A stretch of DNA of 64,000 bases from Deltaproteobacteria bacterium (lineage in GTDB: Bacteria > Bdellovibrionota_C > UBA2361 > J135): positions 62,001 through 126,000 of the forward strand of contig JACKAH010000002.1 of the NCBI GenBank assembly GCA_020635175.1, read 5' to 3'. The notes beneath the pieces were generated by a model. That model worked only from the letters and a program-made list of their open reading frames with translations, made no database searches and had not been told where the DNA came from. The first letter of the stretch is position 1. The number at the start of each line of letters is the position of its first letter. A program made the translations under genes and the position numbers. Below are positions 16,172-24,118 of this stretch, piece after piece.

Positions 16172-16919
16172 TACTCTTAGGTTCAGTCATTTTTACCACA
16201 ACAATACTGAGACCGTATAGAATTAACAAGGGACCGGCCATTAATAGCTGAGTTACAACATCAGGAGGTGTTAAAATAGCACCAATTGCAAACGCGGCAA
16301 CAATTGCATATCTAAATGCACCAATCAGCATCTTTGAATTGATTATCCTAAGTTTGCCAAGAAAGAATGCAACTATAGGCATTTCAAAAATTAGACCAAA
16401 AGCAATTAATGCTTTCGCGATAAACCCTACATGCTCAGCGATCCTAACAGTAGGAGTTACATTAATAGATTGATACTGCTGAAAGAAAAATTCAAAAGCA
16501 AAAGGCAAAACGACAGAATAGCAAAACCATAAACCTACTAGAAAAAGTAGGGTGGTAGATAATATAAAAGGTAAGGCTAACTTTTTCTCCTGCTCAAGTA
16601 GTCCAGGTTGAATAAAGAGCCAAAGTTGCAGAAATAAAATCGGTGATGAGATTACAACTCCACCAGCAACAGCCATTTTAAGTTTTAACAGAAATGCCTC
16701 GGCAGGGCCGGTGCCAATTAAAGAGCTGCCATTGAAGTTCCTATAGTAAGGGGCTGAGAGAAGATCGAAAATTTCTGTAGAAAATAGATATGCAACTCCG
16801 GCACAGATTAGAATTGAGCCAAAGGAGTAAATAAAACGTTTTCTTAACTCGTGCAGATGCTCAATTAAAGGCATCTCCCCAGAGTTTGGATCAGTGATCA
16901 TTTTTTGCGAATCATTCAT
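16152..16919 (-). CDS. tatC: Twin-arginine translocase subunit TatC
   Basis: TatC is the six-helix receptor of the twin-arginine export pathway for folded proteins. LIEHLHELRKRFIYS at the N-terminus, the Glu-containing periplasmic loop SAPYY..GTGPAEAFLLKLKMA, and the EMPIVAFFLGKLRI and LTPPDVVTQLLMAGPLLILY segments are characteristic. I chose the ATG at 16919, which overlaps the tatA/B stop by 8 bp; an upstream in-frame ATG at 16955 would overlap by 44 bp and add a Lys/Ser-rich stretch. It is co-transcribed with tatA/B. Confidence 0.94.
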   Translation of the reverse strand: MNDSQKMITDPNSGEMPLIEHLHELRKRFIYSFGSILICAGVAYLFSTEIFDLLSAPYYRNFNGSSLIGTGPAEAFLLKLKMAVAGGVVISSPILFLQLWLFIQPGLLEQEKKLALPFILSTTLLFLVGLWFCYSVVLPFAFEFFFQQYQSINVTPTVRIAEHVGFIAKALIAFGLIFEMPIVAFFLGKLRIINSKMLIGAFRYAIVAAFAIGAILTPPDVVTQLLMAGPLLILYGLSIVVVKMTEPKSSDEESA

Positions 16920-17181
16920 CTTCTGACTTTTCTTTGACAGGCTCTTTTTGTTCAATCTCTTCTTTTGCCGTTGTTAATTGTCTAACAGCCGATTTTTTTA
17001 CCTCTTCTGCCGGAGTATAAACTGAATTGTAAAACTCTCTTCTAATAGAATCGGATCCTCTTTTAAACTCTCCAATGAATCTTCCAAGTTTTGAAGCCAT
17101 CTCAGGAAGTTTTTCGGGACCAAAGACCAGCAGAATAACAATGAAAAGAAGCAAAATCTCAGGAATGCTGATACCAAACAT
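16912..17181 (-). CDS. Sec-independent translocase subunit TatA/TatB
   Basis: The 89-residue protein has a short N-terminal transmembrane helix (IPEILLLFIVILLVFG), the FGPEKLPE hinge and an amphipathic helix, then a charged C-terminus rich in Glu and Lys. The FGPEKLPEMASKLGRFIGEF pattern sits between TatA and TatB; the Glu after FGP favours TatB-like function, but many bacteria with a single copy use a bifunctional protein. No second Tat subunit of this type is in the window. Confidence 0.9.
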   Translation of the reverse strand: MFGISIPEILLLFIVILLVFGPEKLPEMASKLGRFIGEFKRGSDSIRREFYNSVYTPAEEVKKSAVRQLTTAKEEIEQKEPVKEKSEDE

Positions 17182-17185
17182 CTAT

Positions 17186-17713
17186 TTACTCAAATTTAAG
17201 GATTGAATCAGTCTTGTATTCGCTAATTTTATCTCTACCCTCTAACGAGCCAAGTTCAATTAGGAATAAGATCTTTTGAATATCAGCGCCACAAAGAGAG
17301 AGTAGCTTGCATGCAGCAGCTGCAGTTCCACCTGTGGCAAGTAGATCATCAACTAGCACTACTTTCTGTCCCTGTGTTACGGCACCATCGCAGATTTCAA
17401 TTGCAGCGTGGCCATATTCAAGTGCGTAATCTAACTTATGAATAAATCCGGGCAGCTTGCCTTCTTTTCGAATTAAAACGAAACCTTTTTTTAGGCGATC
17501 TGCTAAAGCTGTACCAAAGATGAAACCTCTAGATTCGATTCCTGCGATCAGATCGAAATCCGTAGATTCGAGCCTTTCAGCCATCGCGCTCATGCATGCC
17601 TGAAGACCATCCCTGTCTCTTAGGACCGTAGAGATGTCATAATAGAGAATTCCCTTCTTTGGAAAATCAGGCACGAGTCTTAATAGCGACTTAATTCTTT
17701 CTTCGTTATTCAT
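17186..17713 (-). CDS. apt: Adenine phosphoribosyltransferase
   Basis: Apt salvages adenine with PRPP to AMP. VVLVDDLLATGGTA is the PRPP-binding motif, GIESRGFIFGTALA and KLPG..HKLDYALEYG are the usual hood and loop segments. I prefer the ATG at 17713 (MNNEERIKSLLRLVPDFPKKG), because the family begins there; an in-frame start at 17728 adds only five residues. It is the first gene of the leftward apt-tatA/B-tatC-srkA unit, with 4 bp to tatA/B. Confidence 0.95.
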   Translation of the reverse strand: MNNEERIKSLLRLVPDFPKKGILYYDISTVLRDRDGLQACMSAMAERLESTDFDLIAGIESRGFIFGTALADRLKKGFVLIRKEGKLPGFIHKLDYALEYGHAAIEICDGAVTQGQKVVLVDDLLATGGTAAAACKLLSLCGADIQKILFLIELGSLEGRDKISEYKTDSILKFE

Positions 17714-18070
17714 AATAGTTAAAACCAATTTTGAGATAGGTTAGAGTATAAGCGCTCTTTAAAAGGCTCGAAAAGGTTATAATCATATTAGGCGTTTTGC
17801 CGGAATAAGATTTGAGTTGGTTGGGGAGTTTTTCAAAAGTAAACTTCTGGTTTATTCTAATCCTCTGAAAATATTGCAGTTTTTTTATTAAAACTTCTCC
17901 GATTTAGGTTACAATTGATTTTTGAATAGCATAACTCTATACAGTTTTGTTTATAGATCCTCATAGTAGAGTATCTGATCTGGTTTTCTTAGATTTTCCC
18001 ATTTAAATCAATCGGTTATCCTGACAGCGGCATTGCTGTAGGGAGAATTTGAACTTAAAGCGAGAATTTT
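17714..18070. other. Divergent intergenic region, apt to the 86-residue gene
   Basis: About 350 bp without a gene. Leftward, a TATACT hexamer on the minus strand (17750-17745) is a good -10 for apt, with a weak -35. Rightward, TATAAT at 17778-17783 and several AT-rich stretches could serve the gene at 18071. A small hairpin ACAGC/GCTGT lies near 18024-18039. No RNA gene or repeat is recognisable. Confidence 0.35.
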
Positions 18071-18331
18071 ATGACTAGAAGAAAACCAATCAGAGATAGA
18101 GTAGGTGTCGACTCCTTTGGTCGCAGAATCCCTCGCTGTAACTTTGCCGATATTAAAGCTGAAATAGAGGATTTTCATCGCATAGCCTTGCTAGAAGAGT
18201 TTGAGCCGGTTTCTGTAACGGATGAGATTCGTGAAGTGCGTAAGAGACCAGAAGCGCCTAAGAAAGAGGATTCCCATACCATTCTGCACTTTCGAGAGCC
18301 AAATGTTGTTGATTTTGAAAGAAGATACTAG
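18071..18331 (+). CDS. Small charged protein of unknown function
   Basis: The 86-residue protein is not recognised. It is highly charged, with an Arg/Lys-rich start (TRRKPIRDRVGVDSFGRRIPR), an acidic middle helix (IKAEIEDFHRIALLEEFEP) and a second basic stretch. It has no signal peptide, membrane segment, Cys motif or repeat. A purine-rich AAAGCGAG lies about 8 nt before the ATG. It is separated from apt (divergent) and tal (103+ bp), so it may be a single-gene unit. Its length and coding-like frame support a real gene, but only moderately. Confidence 0.6.
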   Translation: MTRRKPIRDRVGVDSFGRRIPRCNFADIKAEIEDFHRIALLEEFEPVSVTDEIREVRKRPEAPKKEDSHTILHFREPNVVDFERRY

Positions 18332-18399
18332 CAACTACGCTTGATTGTAAGATTTTTGTTCAGGTACTTATCTTTTCTTCCCATATAGCCGTTGATTGG

Positions 18400-18426
18400 G
18401 TACAAATGTACAGATGGGTAACACCC
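18400..18426 (+). promoter_or_regulatory. Candidate operator in front of tal-zwf-opcA-pgl
   Basis: A 12-bp palindrome GTACAAATGTAC (18400-18411) is followed five bases later by GGGTAACACCC (18416-18426), a second dyad. They lie about 45-70 bp before the tal start, where a core promoter would be expected. A repressor or activator of the pentose phosphate genes could bind here. No regulator gene is adjacent. Confidence 0.35.
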
Positions 18427-18470
18427 TGTAATTTGTGACATCTTTCAATCAGGAGGCGAAGGTTCTAAGT

Positions 18471-19595
18471 ATGAGCAAAAATCCCAATATTGCGGCATTG
18501 AATCAACTTGGCCAATCAATTTGGTACGACAATTTGTCTCGAGATGTTCTTGAAAGTGGAGAGCTTGAGCAGTTAATTGCCAGCGGTGTTTCTGGGCTAA
18601 CAAGTAATCCAACCATATTTCATAAAGCGATTAGTGGCTCTAGTCTATATGACCAAGATTTAAAACAGCTCCATTCTCAAGGACTGACTGTAGAAGAGAT
18701 TACAGATAAGTTGATGATAGCTGATGTTGCAAGCGCTGCGCGCTTACTTGAGCCAATTTATCGCGCTACTGGTGGAGCAGATGGTTATGCAAGTATAGAA
18801 GTTTCTCCATTACTCGCCGCTAATACCGAATCAACCTTAAACGAGGCTCGTAGGATTTGGTCAGAATTAGATCTACCTAATATTATGATTAAGGTTCCAG
18901 CTACGAGTGAAGGATTACCAGCAATTGAAGCACTTATTGCTGATGGCATAAATGTGAATGTCACGCTTATTTTTTCACCTGAGCGTTATATCGAGGTTGT
19001 TGATGCTTATTTACGAGGCCTTGAGAGACGTAAGGAGTTAGGCGAGCCGATGCAAGTAGCGTCTGTTGCCAGCTTTTTTATCTCTAGGGTTGATGCAATT
19101 GTTGAAAAAGCTTTTGAGCAAAAATTGCAGGAGGGGTTAGTCGACCATTCAAAACGCGATCTTATCTGGGGTAAGATTGGTATCGCAAACTCTAAAATTG
19201 CCTATGCTCAATTCGAAGAGATCTTTGGATCTGCTAGATTTGCTGGTTTAAGCGAAGCTGGCGCGTGGATACAACGTCCGCTTTGGGCAAGTACAAGCAC
19301 TAAGAATCCTGATTTTCCGGAGCTACTTTATGTTGAAGAGCTTGCTGGCAAAGACACAGTTAATACTTTGCCGCCTGCTACTGTAACTACTTTATGCAAG
19401 GGAGCCACAATTGAGCCACGTTTGCATCAAGGATTGGATTCCGCACAACAGGCTGTTAAACATGTTCAAGAGATGGGAATTTCCCTTTCTGATCTCTTAG
19501 TTAAGCTCGAAGAGGATGGAGTTAGGTCATTTAGCGAGTCCTATCATGCTTTAAACAAAGCAATTGCTGATAAATGCGCTCAGCTTGAAAAGTAA
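18471..19595 (+). CDS. tal: Transaldolase
   Basis: The enzyme transfers dihydroxyacetone units between sugar phosphates in the non-oxidative pentose phosphate pathway. SGVSGLTSNPTIFHKAI at the N-terminus and NIMIKVPATSEGLPAI (with the Schiff-base Lys) are signature sequence; VNVTLIFSPERY and ASVASFFISRVD follow. At about 374 residues it belongs to the larger class common in actinobacteria and cyanobacteria. I chose the ATG at 18471, with AGGAGG upstream; an in-frame GTG at 18435 would add 12 unconserved residues. zwf begins 5 bp after its stop. Confidence 0.95.
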   Translation: MSKNPNIAALNQLGQSIWYDNLSRDVLESGELEQLIASGVSGLTSNPTIFHKAISGSSLYDQDLKQLHSQGLTVEEITDKLMIADVASAARLLEPIYRATGGADGYASIEVSPLLAANTESTLNEARRIWSELDLPNIMIKVPATSEGLPAIEALIADGINVNVTLIFSPERYIEVVDAYLRGLERRKELGEPMQVASVASFFISRVDAIVEKAFEQKLQEGLVDHSKRDLIWGKIGIANSKIAYAQFEEIFGSARFAGLSEAGAWIQRPLWASTSTKNPDFPELLYVEELAGKDTVNTLPPATVTTLCKGATIEPRLHQGLDSAQQAVKHVQEMGISLSDLLVKLEEDGVRSFSESYHALNKAIADKCAQLEK

Positions 19596-19600
19596 TTTTC

Positions 19601-21133
19601 ATGGTAAATCCATTCTTAGAAACATTTGGTGAAAAGACTTCTAGTGCTCAGCCTACAGCTTTGGTTATCTGTGGTGCTACAGGCGACTTAACTCAGCGTA
19701 AGCTTATTCCTGCGCTTTGTAACTTGGCTGAAGATGGATACCTTCCTTCTCAATTTGTTGTAATTGGTGCTGCACGAAGGGAGCTTTCAGATAAGGAGTT
19801 CATTGCTCATCTTAAAGAAGGAGTTGATAAATTTTCGAGGCGAAAAATTAGCGATGAAGCATGGAAGAAATTTGCTAAGAACATCTTCTACCATCAGCTT
19901 AGGTTCGATCATCCTGATGACTATTTGGCACTAAAGGTTAAGCTAGAGGAACTTTCAGATACGAGAAAAGCCGATTTTAATTACCTCTATTATCTTGCTA
20001 CTTCACCAAATTTCTTTGGTGTAATTGCTGAAAATTTTGATAGTGCCGGTTTAATTTCGTCAGATCAAAACTCGATTCATAAGACAGGCATTGTTGTTGA
20101 GAAGCCATTTGGGCACGATCTTGAAACGGCGCATGATTTGAATGAAAAGCTTAGAAAGCACTTTGCTGAAAAGCAAATTTTCCGAATTGATCATTACCTT
20201 GGGAAAGAAACTGTACAGAACATTTTAGCATTTAGATTTTCTAACGGAATTTTTGAGCCGCTTTGGAATTATCGTTATATCGATCATATTCAGATCTCTG
20301 TAGCGGAAACCGTCGGTGTTGGTTCTCGTGCCGAGTATTTTGATGCGACAGGAGTGGTTAGAGATATTATTCAGAACCATGTGTTGCAGGTTCTATCGCT
20401 ACTGTGTATTGAGCCGCCAGTCAACTTAGATGCGGACTCAATACGTGATGAAAAGGTGAAAGTTCTTAAGAGTATTCGTCGCTTTTCTGCTGCCGATGTT
20501 ACTAGAGAGACGGTGCGAGCACAGTACGTATCAGGCTTCATAGATGATAAACAGGTTGGAAGTTATCTTGACGAAAAGGGGGTTCCCACAGGTTCTCATA
20601 CTGAAACCTATGCAGCTTTAGCTCTACACATTGATAACTGGAGATGGTCTGGAGTTCCAATTTACGTCAGAACTGGAAAGCGTTTACCGAAGCGGATCAC
20701 TGAGATAACAGTCTATTTTAAACGACCACCGGAAGCTCTTTTTAGGGATTTAGGATTTCAGAGTATGGAGCAGAACGTGTTGGCTATACAGGTTCAACCA
20801 AAAGAGGGGATCTCTCTGAAGATGAACTCAAAACCTCCTGGACCTAAGATGAGGGTACAGCCAGTTGTAATGGAGTTTAACTATGGACATTCTTTTGGTG
20901 TTCCGTCCCCAGAAGCTTATGAACGGTTGCTGCTCGATGCAATGAGATCAGACTCTACTCTTTTTACTCGAGATGATGAGATAGAAGAATCTTGGGATAT
21001 CCTCGATCCGATCTTGAATGTTTGGGAGAACGATAATGTTCCTCCATTGTATCGATACGATGCTGGAAGTTGGGGTCCAAAGGAGGCGGCAACATTGCTT
21101 CGAAAACGAGAACATAGATGGCGCCGGTTGTAG
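19601..21133 (+). CDS. zwf: Glucose-6-phosphate 1-dehydrogenase
   Basis: This 510-residue enzyme oxidises glucose 6-phosphate to 6-phosphogluconolactone with NADP. ICGATGDLTQRKLIPAL (from about residue 24) is the nucleotide-binding loop and RIDHYLGKETVQN (about 194-206) holds the substrate-binding and catalytic histidine; GVVEKPFGHD is present as VVEKPFGHD. It lies between tal and opcA, as in cyanobacteria and actinobacteria, where OpcA assists its assembly or redox control. Its stop overlaps or abuts the next gene. Confidence 0.97.
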   Translation: MVNPFLETFGEKTSSAQPTALVICGATGDLTQRKLIPALCNLAEDGYLPSQFVVIGAARRELSDKEFIAHLKEGVDKFSRRKISDEAWKKFAKNIFYHQLRFDHPDDYLALKVKLEELSDTRKADFNYLYYLATSPNFFGVIAENFDSAGLISSDQNSIHKTGIVVEKPFGHDLETAHDLNEKLRKHFAEKQIFRIDHYLGKETVQNILAFRFSNGIFEPLWNYRYIDHIQISVAETVGVGSRAEYFDATGVVRDIIQNHVLQVLSLLCIEPPVNLDADSIRDEKVKVLKSIRRFSAADVTRETVRAQYVSGFIDDKQVGSYLDEKGVPTGSHTETYAALALHIDNWRWSGVPIYVRTGKRLPKRITEITVYFKRPPEALFRDLGFQSMEQNVLAIQVQPKEGISLKMNSKPPGPKMRVQPVVMEFNYGHSFGVPSPEAYERLLLDAMRSDSTLFTRDDEIEESWDILDPILNVWENDNVPPLYRYDAGSWGPKEAATLLRKREHRWRRL

Positions 21134-21135
21134 GA

Positions 21136-22215
21136 ATGAAATCCAAGTCTACTGATACCTTTAAAGATGTGAGTGTTGAATCGATCGAATCGCAGATCGA
21201 CAAACTGAAAAGTTCACTTGGTGAATCAAGCCATGTAGGGTTATCGTTTTCTAGTCAAAACATGGTTGTGATTGCTTCGGCACATAGTGATCAAGCTAAA
21301 TTAGAACGATTAATGGGCTCGTTGGTTAAAGTTCACCCCGCTAGATTTTTTGTTCTGCTTTATGACACAAAGATACCTGAGATGACTTTGAATGTTGCGG
21401 TATCGTGTCAGCTTATTTCGCAGGAAGAGCATATCTGTTCTGAGATTATAAAGATAAGAGTCGGAAAAGATGAGGTTCTAAGAGCCGCTGGGCTTATACG
21501 TGCTCATCTTGTTTCAGGCGTAAGCACTGATTCCTTGCTCTTTTTTGATGATAGCTACGATGTTGCAATTGTCGATCAAATTGTGCCACTAACAGATAGA
21601 GTAGTTTTCGATTCAAAAAGGTATGACGATCTAGAGTGTGCTCTTCACTTGAGAAGTCTTACTAAGTCTTGTGTTGACATTGAATGGCTGCGTCTATCTA
21701 TATGGCGAACAGCGATTAAGCAGGTATTCGATCTTAACTCTGTCGCATCCTCACTGAGCTGTTTAGATGAAATTGAGATTAAATCAGGCCATGCAACTAA
21801 GTCGTTTGCGGAACTCTTTTTAGCAGGTTGGTTGATTCACTGTTTACGTTTTGAGGTTGGAGCGTTGGGGCTAGGCTACTATGAACTTAAAACTCTGAAA
21901 TCTGATACCGTTAAATTGCGTTTTGTTGACGAAAAAGAGGATGCTGATCTATTAGAGCTGAAGTTCACTATGGGAAGTACTAGCGATGCTTGCGAGGTCA
22001 GTAGTGTTCAAATATATAGAGAAGACAATAGGTTACGAACAGACGTCAATGGTACTTTCATACATCGTTCTGAAGCTTTACTTGAGGATCGAACTACAAG
22101 TGAGCAATTAAGTCAATTTTTTCTGGTCGGGGAATCCCTGAAGCATTATGATGAGGCGTTAAGTGTCGCTGTGGAATTAGAAACATTAAGGAAAGGATAC
22201 ACCTTCGCTCATTAG
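21136..22215 (+). CDS. opcA: OpcA-like glucose-6-phosphate dehydrogenase assembly protein
   Basis: The protein of about 359 residues sits between zwf and pgl, where opcA is found in other phyla. Its features fit PF10128: HPARFFVLLYD near residue 65, EHICSEIIKIRVGKDEV, then a FFDDSYDVAIVDQIVPLTDRVVFDS segment (given here as its pieces, LLFFDD and LTDRVVFDS) and a C-terminal beta-rich domain. In cyanobacteria OpcA activates G6PD allosterically. The sequence is divergent, so position adds much of the weight. I chose ATG 21136, 2 bp after the zwf stop; ATG 21118 would overlap zwf by 16 bp. Confidence 0.8.
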   Translation: MKSKSTDTFKDVSVESIESQIDKLKSSLGESSHVGLSFSSQNMVVIASAHSDQAKLERLMGSLVKVHPARFFVLLYDTKIPEMTLNVAVSCQLISQEEHICSEIIKIRVGKDEVLRAAGLIRAHLVSGVSTDSLLFFDDSYDVAIVDQIVPLTDRVVFDSKRYDDLECALHLRSLTKSCVDIEWLRLSIWRTAIKQVFDLNSVASSLSCLDEIEIKSGHATKSFAELFLAGWLIHCLRFEVGALGLGYYELKTLKSDTVKLRFVDEKEDADLLELKFTMGSTSDACEVSSVQIYREDNRLRTDVNGTFIHRSEALLEDRTTSEQLSQFFLVGESLKHYDEALSVAVELETLRKGYTFAH

Positions 22216-22228
22216 GTCTCATACACGT

Positions 22229-22957
22229 ATGTCATTCCAATCTGAGATTATTGAAACCCCAAATTTCGCTAGAGTTGTTGCTGATGAAATTCATGCATCA
22301 ATCAGTGATGTGTTAGATTCGAAAGATCAGTGCTCAATTGTTCTTTCGGGAGGTAAGACGCCAGCCTCGATTTATAGATTGTTAGGCCGTCCTCCAAGAG
22401 TAAACAGCATTGACTGGCCAAAGGTACATCTATTTTGGGGAGATGAAAGGTGGGTACCAAAAGATGACTTGCACAGCAACTATCGGCTTGTGCATGAAAC
22501 TTTAATTGCACACATAGATAACAAACCGGTTGTGCATGCTGTTGATACAACTCTGGGAACTTCCGCTGCTGGAGCAAAAGCTTATCAAGAAGCAATTATT
22601 AACCAGTGTGGTGTAGAACCTGAGTTCGACATTGTCCTTTTGGGGGTCGGTACAGATGGTCATACTGCTTCTTTGTTTCCTGGAGCCGCAGAGCTTCATA
22701 ATACTACAGATTTATGTTTTGCAGTTAGGCATGAGAACGTTGATGTGGATCGCATTACCTTAGGGCCAAAGGCTTTTCTAAAAGCAAAGAAGATTTTTTA
22801 TATTGTCTCTGGGCAAGGAAAAGCAGAGATAGTTAAGAAAGTTTTCGAGGGTGAGGACGATTTGGATCATTTACCAGCGCAAATCTACAGAAAAGCTAAG
22901 GGAAGTGTTACGGTCTTTTTAGATTCTGCATCCGGGTCTCTTCTAAAAAAATCTTAA
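22229..22957 (+). CDS. pgl: 6-phosphogluconolactonase (DevB type)
   Basis: Pgl hydrolyses 6-phosphogluconolactone to 6-phosphogluconate. The SGGKTPASIYRLLG loop, WPKVHLFWGDERWVP and LLGVGTDGHTASLFPG motifs are characteristic of the DevB/SOL family. At 242 residues it is full length. It closes the tal-zwf-opcA-pgl set. The 6-phosphogluconate dehydrogenase gene is not in the window. Confidence 0.96.
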   Translation: MSFQSEIIETPNFARVVADEIHASISDVLDSKDQCSIVLSGGKTPASIYRLLGRPPRVNSIDWPKVHLFWGDERWVPKDDLHSNYRLVHETLIAHIDNKPVVHAVDTTLGTSAAGAKAYQEAIINQCGVEPEFDIVLLGVGTDGHTASLFPGAAELHNTTDLCFAVRHENVDVDRITLGPKAFLKAKKIFYIVSGQGKAEIVKKVFEGEDDLDHLPAQIYRKAKGSVTVFLDSASGSLLKKS

Positions 22958-22966
22958 GGAGGTAGG

Positions 22967-24118
22967 TTGTTACAACTACAAGTTTCTGAAAGTGTAGAGA
23001 ACTTTCGACAAGAATTCCGCAAATGGTTAGAGCTTAATCCACCAAAGAAGATAGAAGGTGACACCTCATTGGATGCCTTTGTTGATATGGGTAGAGCCTG
23101 GCACAAAAAATTAGCATCAGGGCGTTGGGTCGCTGTGCACTGGCCTGAGGAGTTTGGAGGAAGAGGTCTTTCGCTTGTTGAAGAGGCCGTAGTCCAAGAA
23201 GAATTAGTCAGAGTAGAGTCGCCACAGTTGTTGGGCCTATTTGGTTTGACTATGGTCGGACCAGTCTTAATTCAGCATGGAACACAGGCACAGAAAGAGA
23301 GTTATCTTGCTAAGATTTTATCAGGAGAGGAGATCTGGTGTCAGGGATTTTCCGAGCCAGGAGCTGGTAGTGACTTAGCGGCAATAAAAACCAAAGCTGA
23401 AAAAACAGAAGGTGGTTTTCTAATAACTGGACAGAAGGTTTGGACTAGCTTCGCTCATATTGCAGATTGGTGCTTTGTATTATGTCGCACATCTGAACAC
23501 GAAAAGAAGCATCAAGGTTTGACTTATCTTTTAGTCGATATGAAAGCTGAAGGGATTCAAACGAGACCATTAAAGCAGATCAGTGGGGATGAAGAGTTTA
23601 ACGAGGTTTTCTTTGATAATGTTTTTGTGCCTGAGAGTAATGTTGTTGGGGCTGTTGGAGATGGATGGAAAATAGCTATCTCAACACTGATGTACGAAAG
23701 GGTTGTTTTGACCTTTGCTAGACAGCTTCAATCTGAAGTTACGCTTAGAAAACTTATCTCAAAGATGAGCAGTGCGAGTGATCCAATCCGTCGAAGGGAA
23801 CTCTCTAAGAATATTGCTACCGCTTGTGCAGTAAGAGCACTCGCCTATCAGCATCTTACAGATTATGCTGCCGGTAAAAGTCCTGGCCCAGAGGGGTCTC
23901 TCGATAAGCTTTTTTGGAGTGAGTCCTTTCAAGAGATATCAAAGTTGGCCTTAAAAATGATTGGCAAGAATGCTGCGCATAATGAATCAAACTCAGAATA
24001 CGGTGAAGAGGTTCATCGCTATCTCTATTCAAGAGGAAGGACAATCGCAGCTGGTACCTCTGAAATTCAAAGAAGTATTATCGCTGAAAGGTTACTTGAG
24101 CTTCCTAGAAGTCGATGA
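22967..24118 (+). CDS. Acyl-CoA dehydrogenase
   Basis: The 383-residue flavoprotein has the family order: N-terminal helical domain with WVAVHWPEEFGGRGLS, the beta-domain signature CQGFSEPGAGSDLAAIKTKA, a KVWTSFAHIADWCFVLCRT substrate/FAD segment, and a C-terminal helical domain ending in GTSEIQRSIIAERLL. It should oxidise a fatty or branched acyl-CoA, but the chain length is not readable. It starts with TTG after a perfect AAGGAGGT ribosome site 4 nt away. The stop overlaps the next ATG (ATGA). Confidence 0.93.
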   Translation: MLQLQVSESVENFRQEFRKWLELNPPKKIEGDTSLDAFVDMGRAWHKKLASGRWVAVHWPEEFGGRGLSLVEEAVVQEELVRVESPQLLGLFGLTMVGPVLIQHGTQAQKESYLAKILSGEEIWCQGFSEPGAGSDLAAIKTKAEKTEGGFLITGQKVWTSFAHIADWCFVLCRTSEHEKKHQGLTYLLVDMKAEGIQTRPLKQISGDEEFNEVFFDNVFVPESNVVGAVGDGWKIAISTLMYERVVLTFARQLQSEVTLRKLISKMSSASDPIRRRELSKNIATACAVRALAYQHLTDYAAGKSPGPEGSLDKLFWSESFQEISKLALKMIGKNAAHNESNSEYGEEVHRYLYSRGRTIAAGTSEIQRSIIAERLLELPRSR

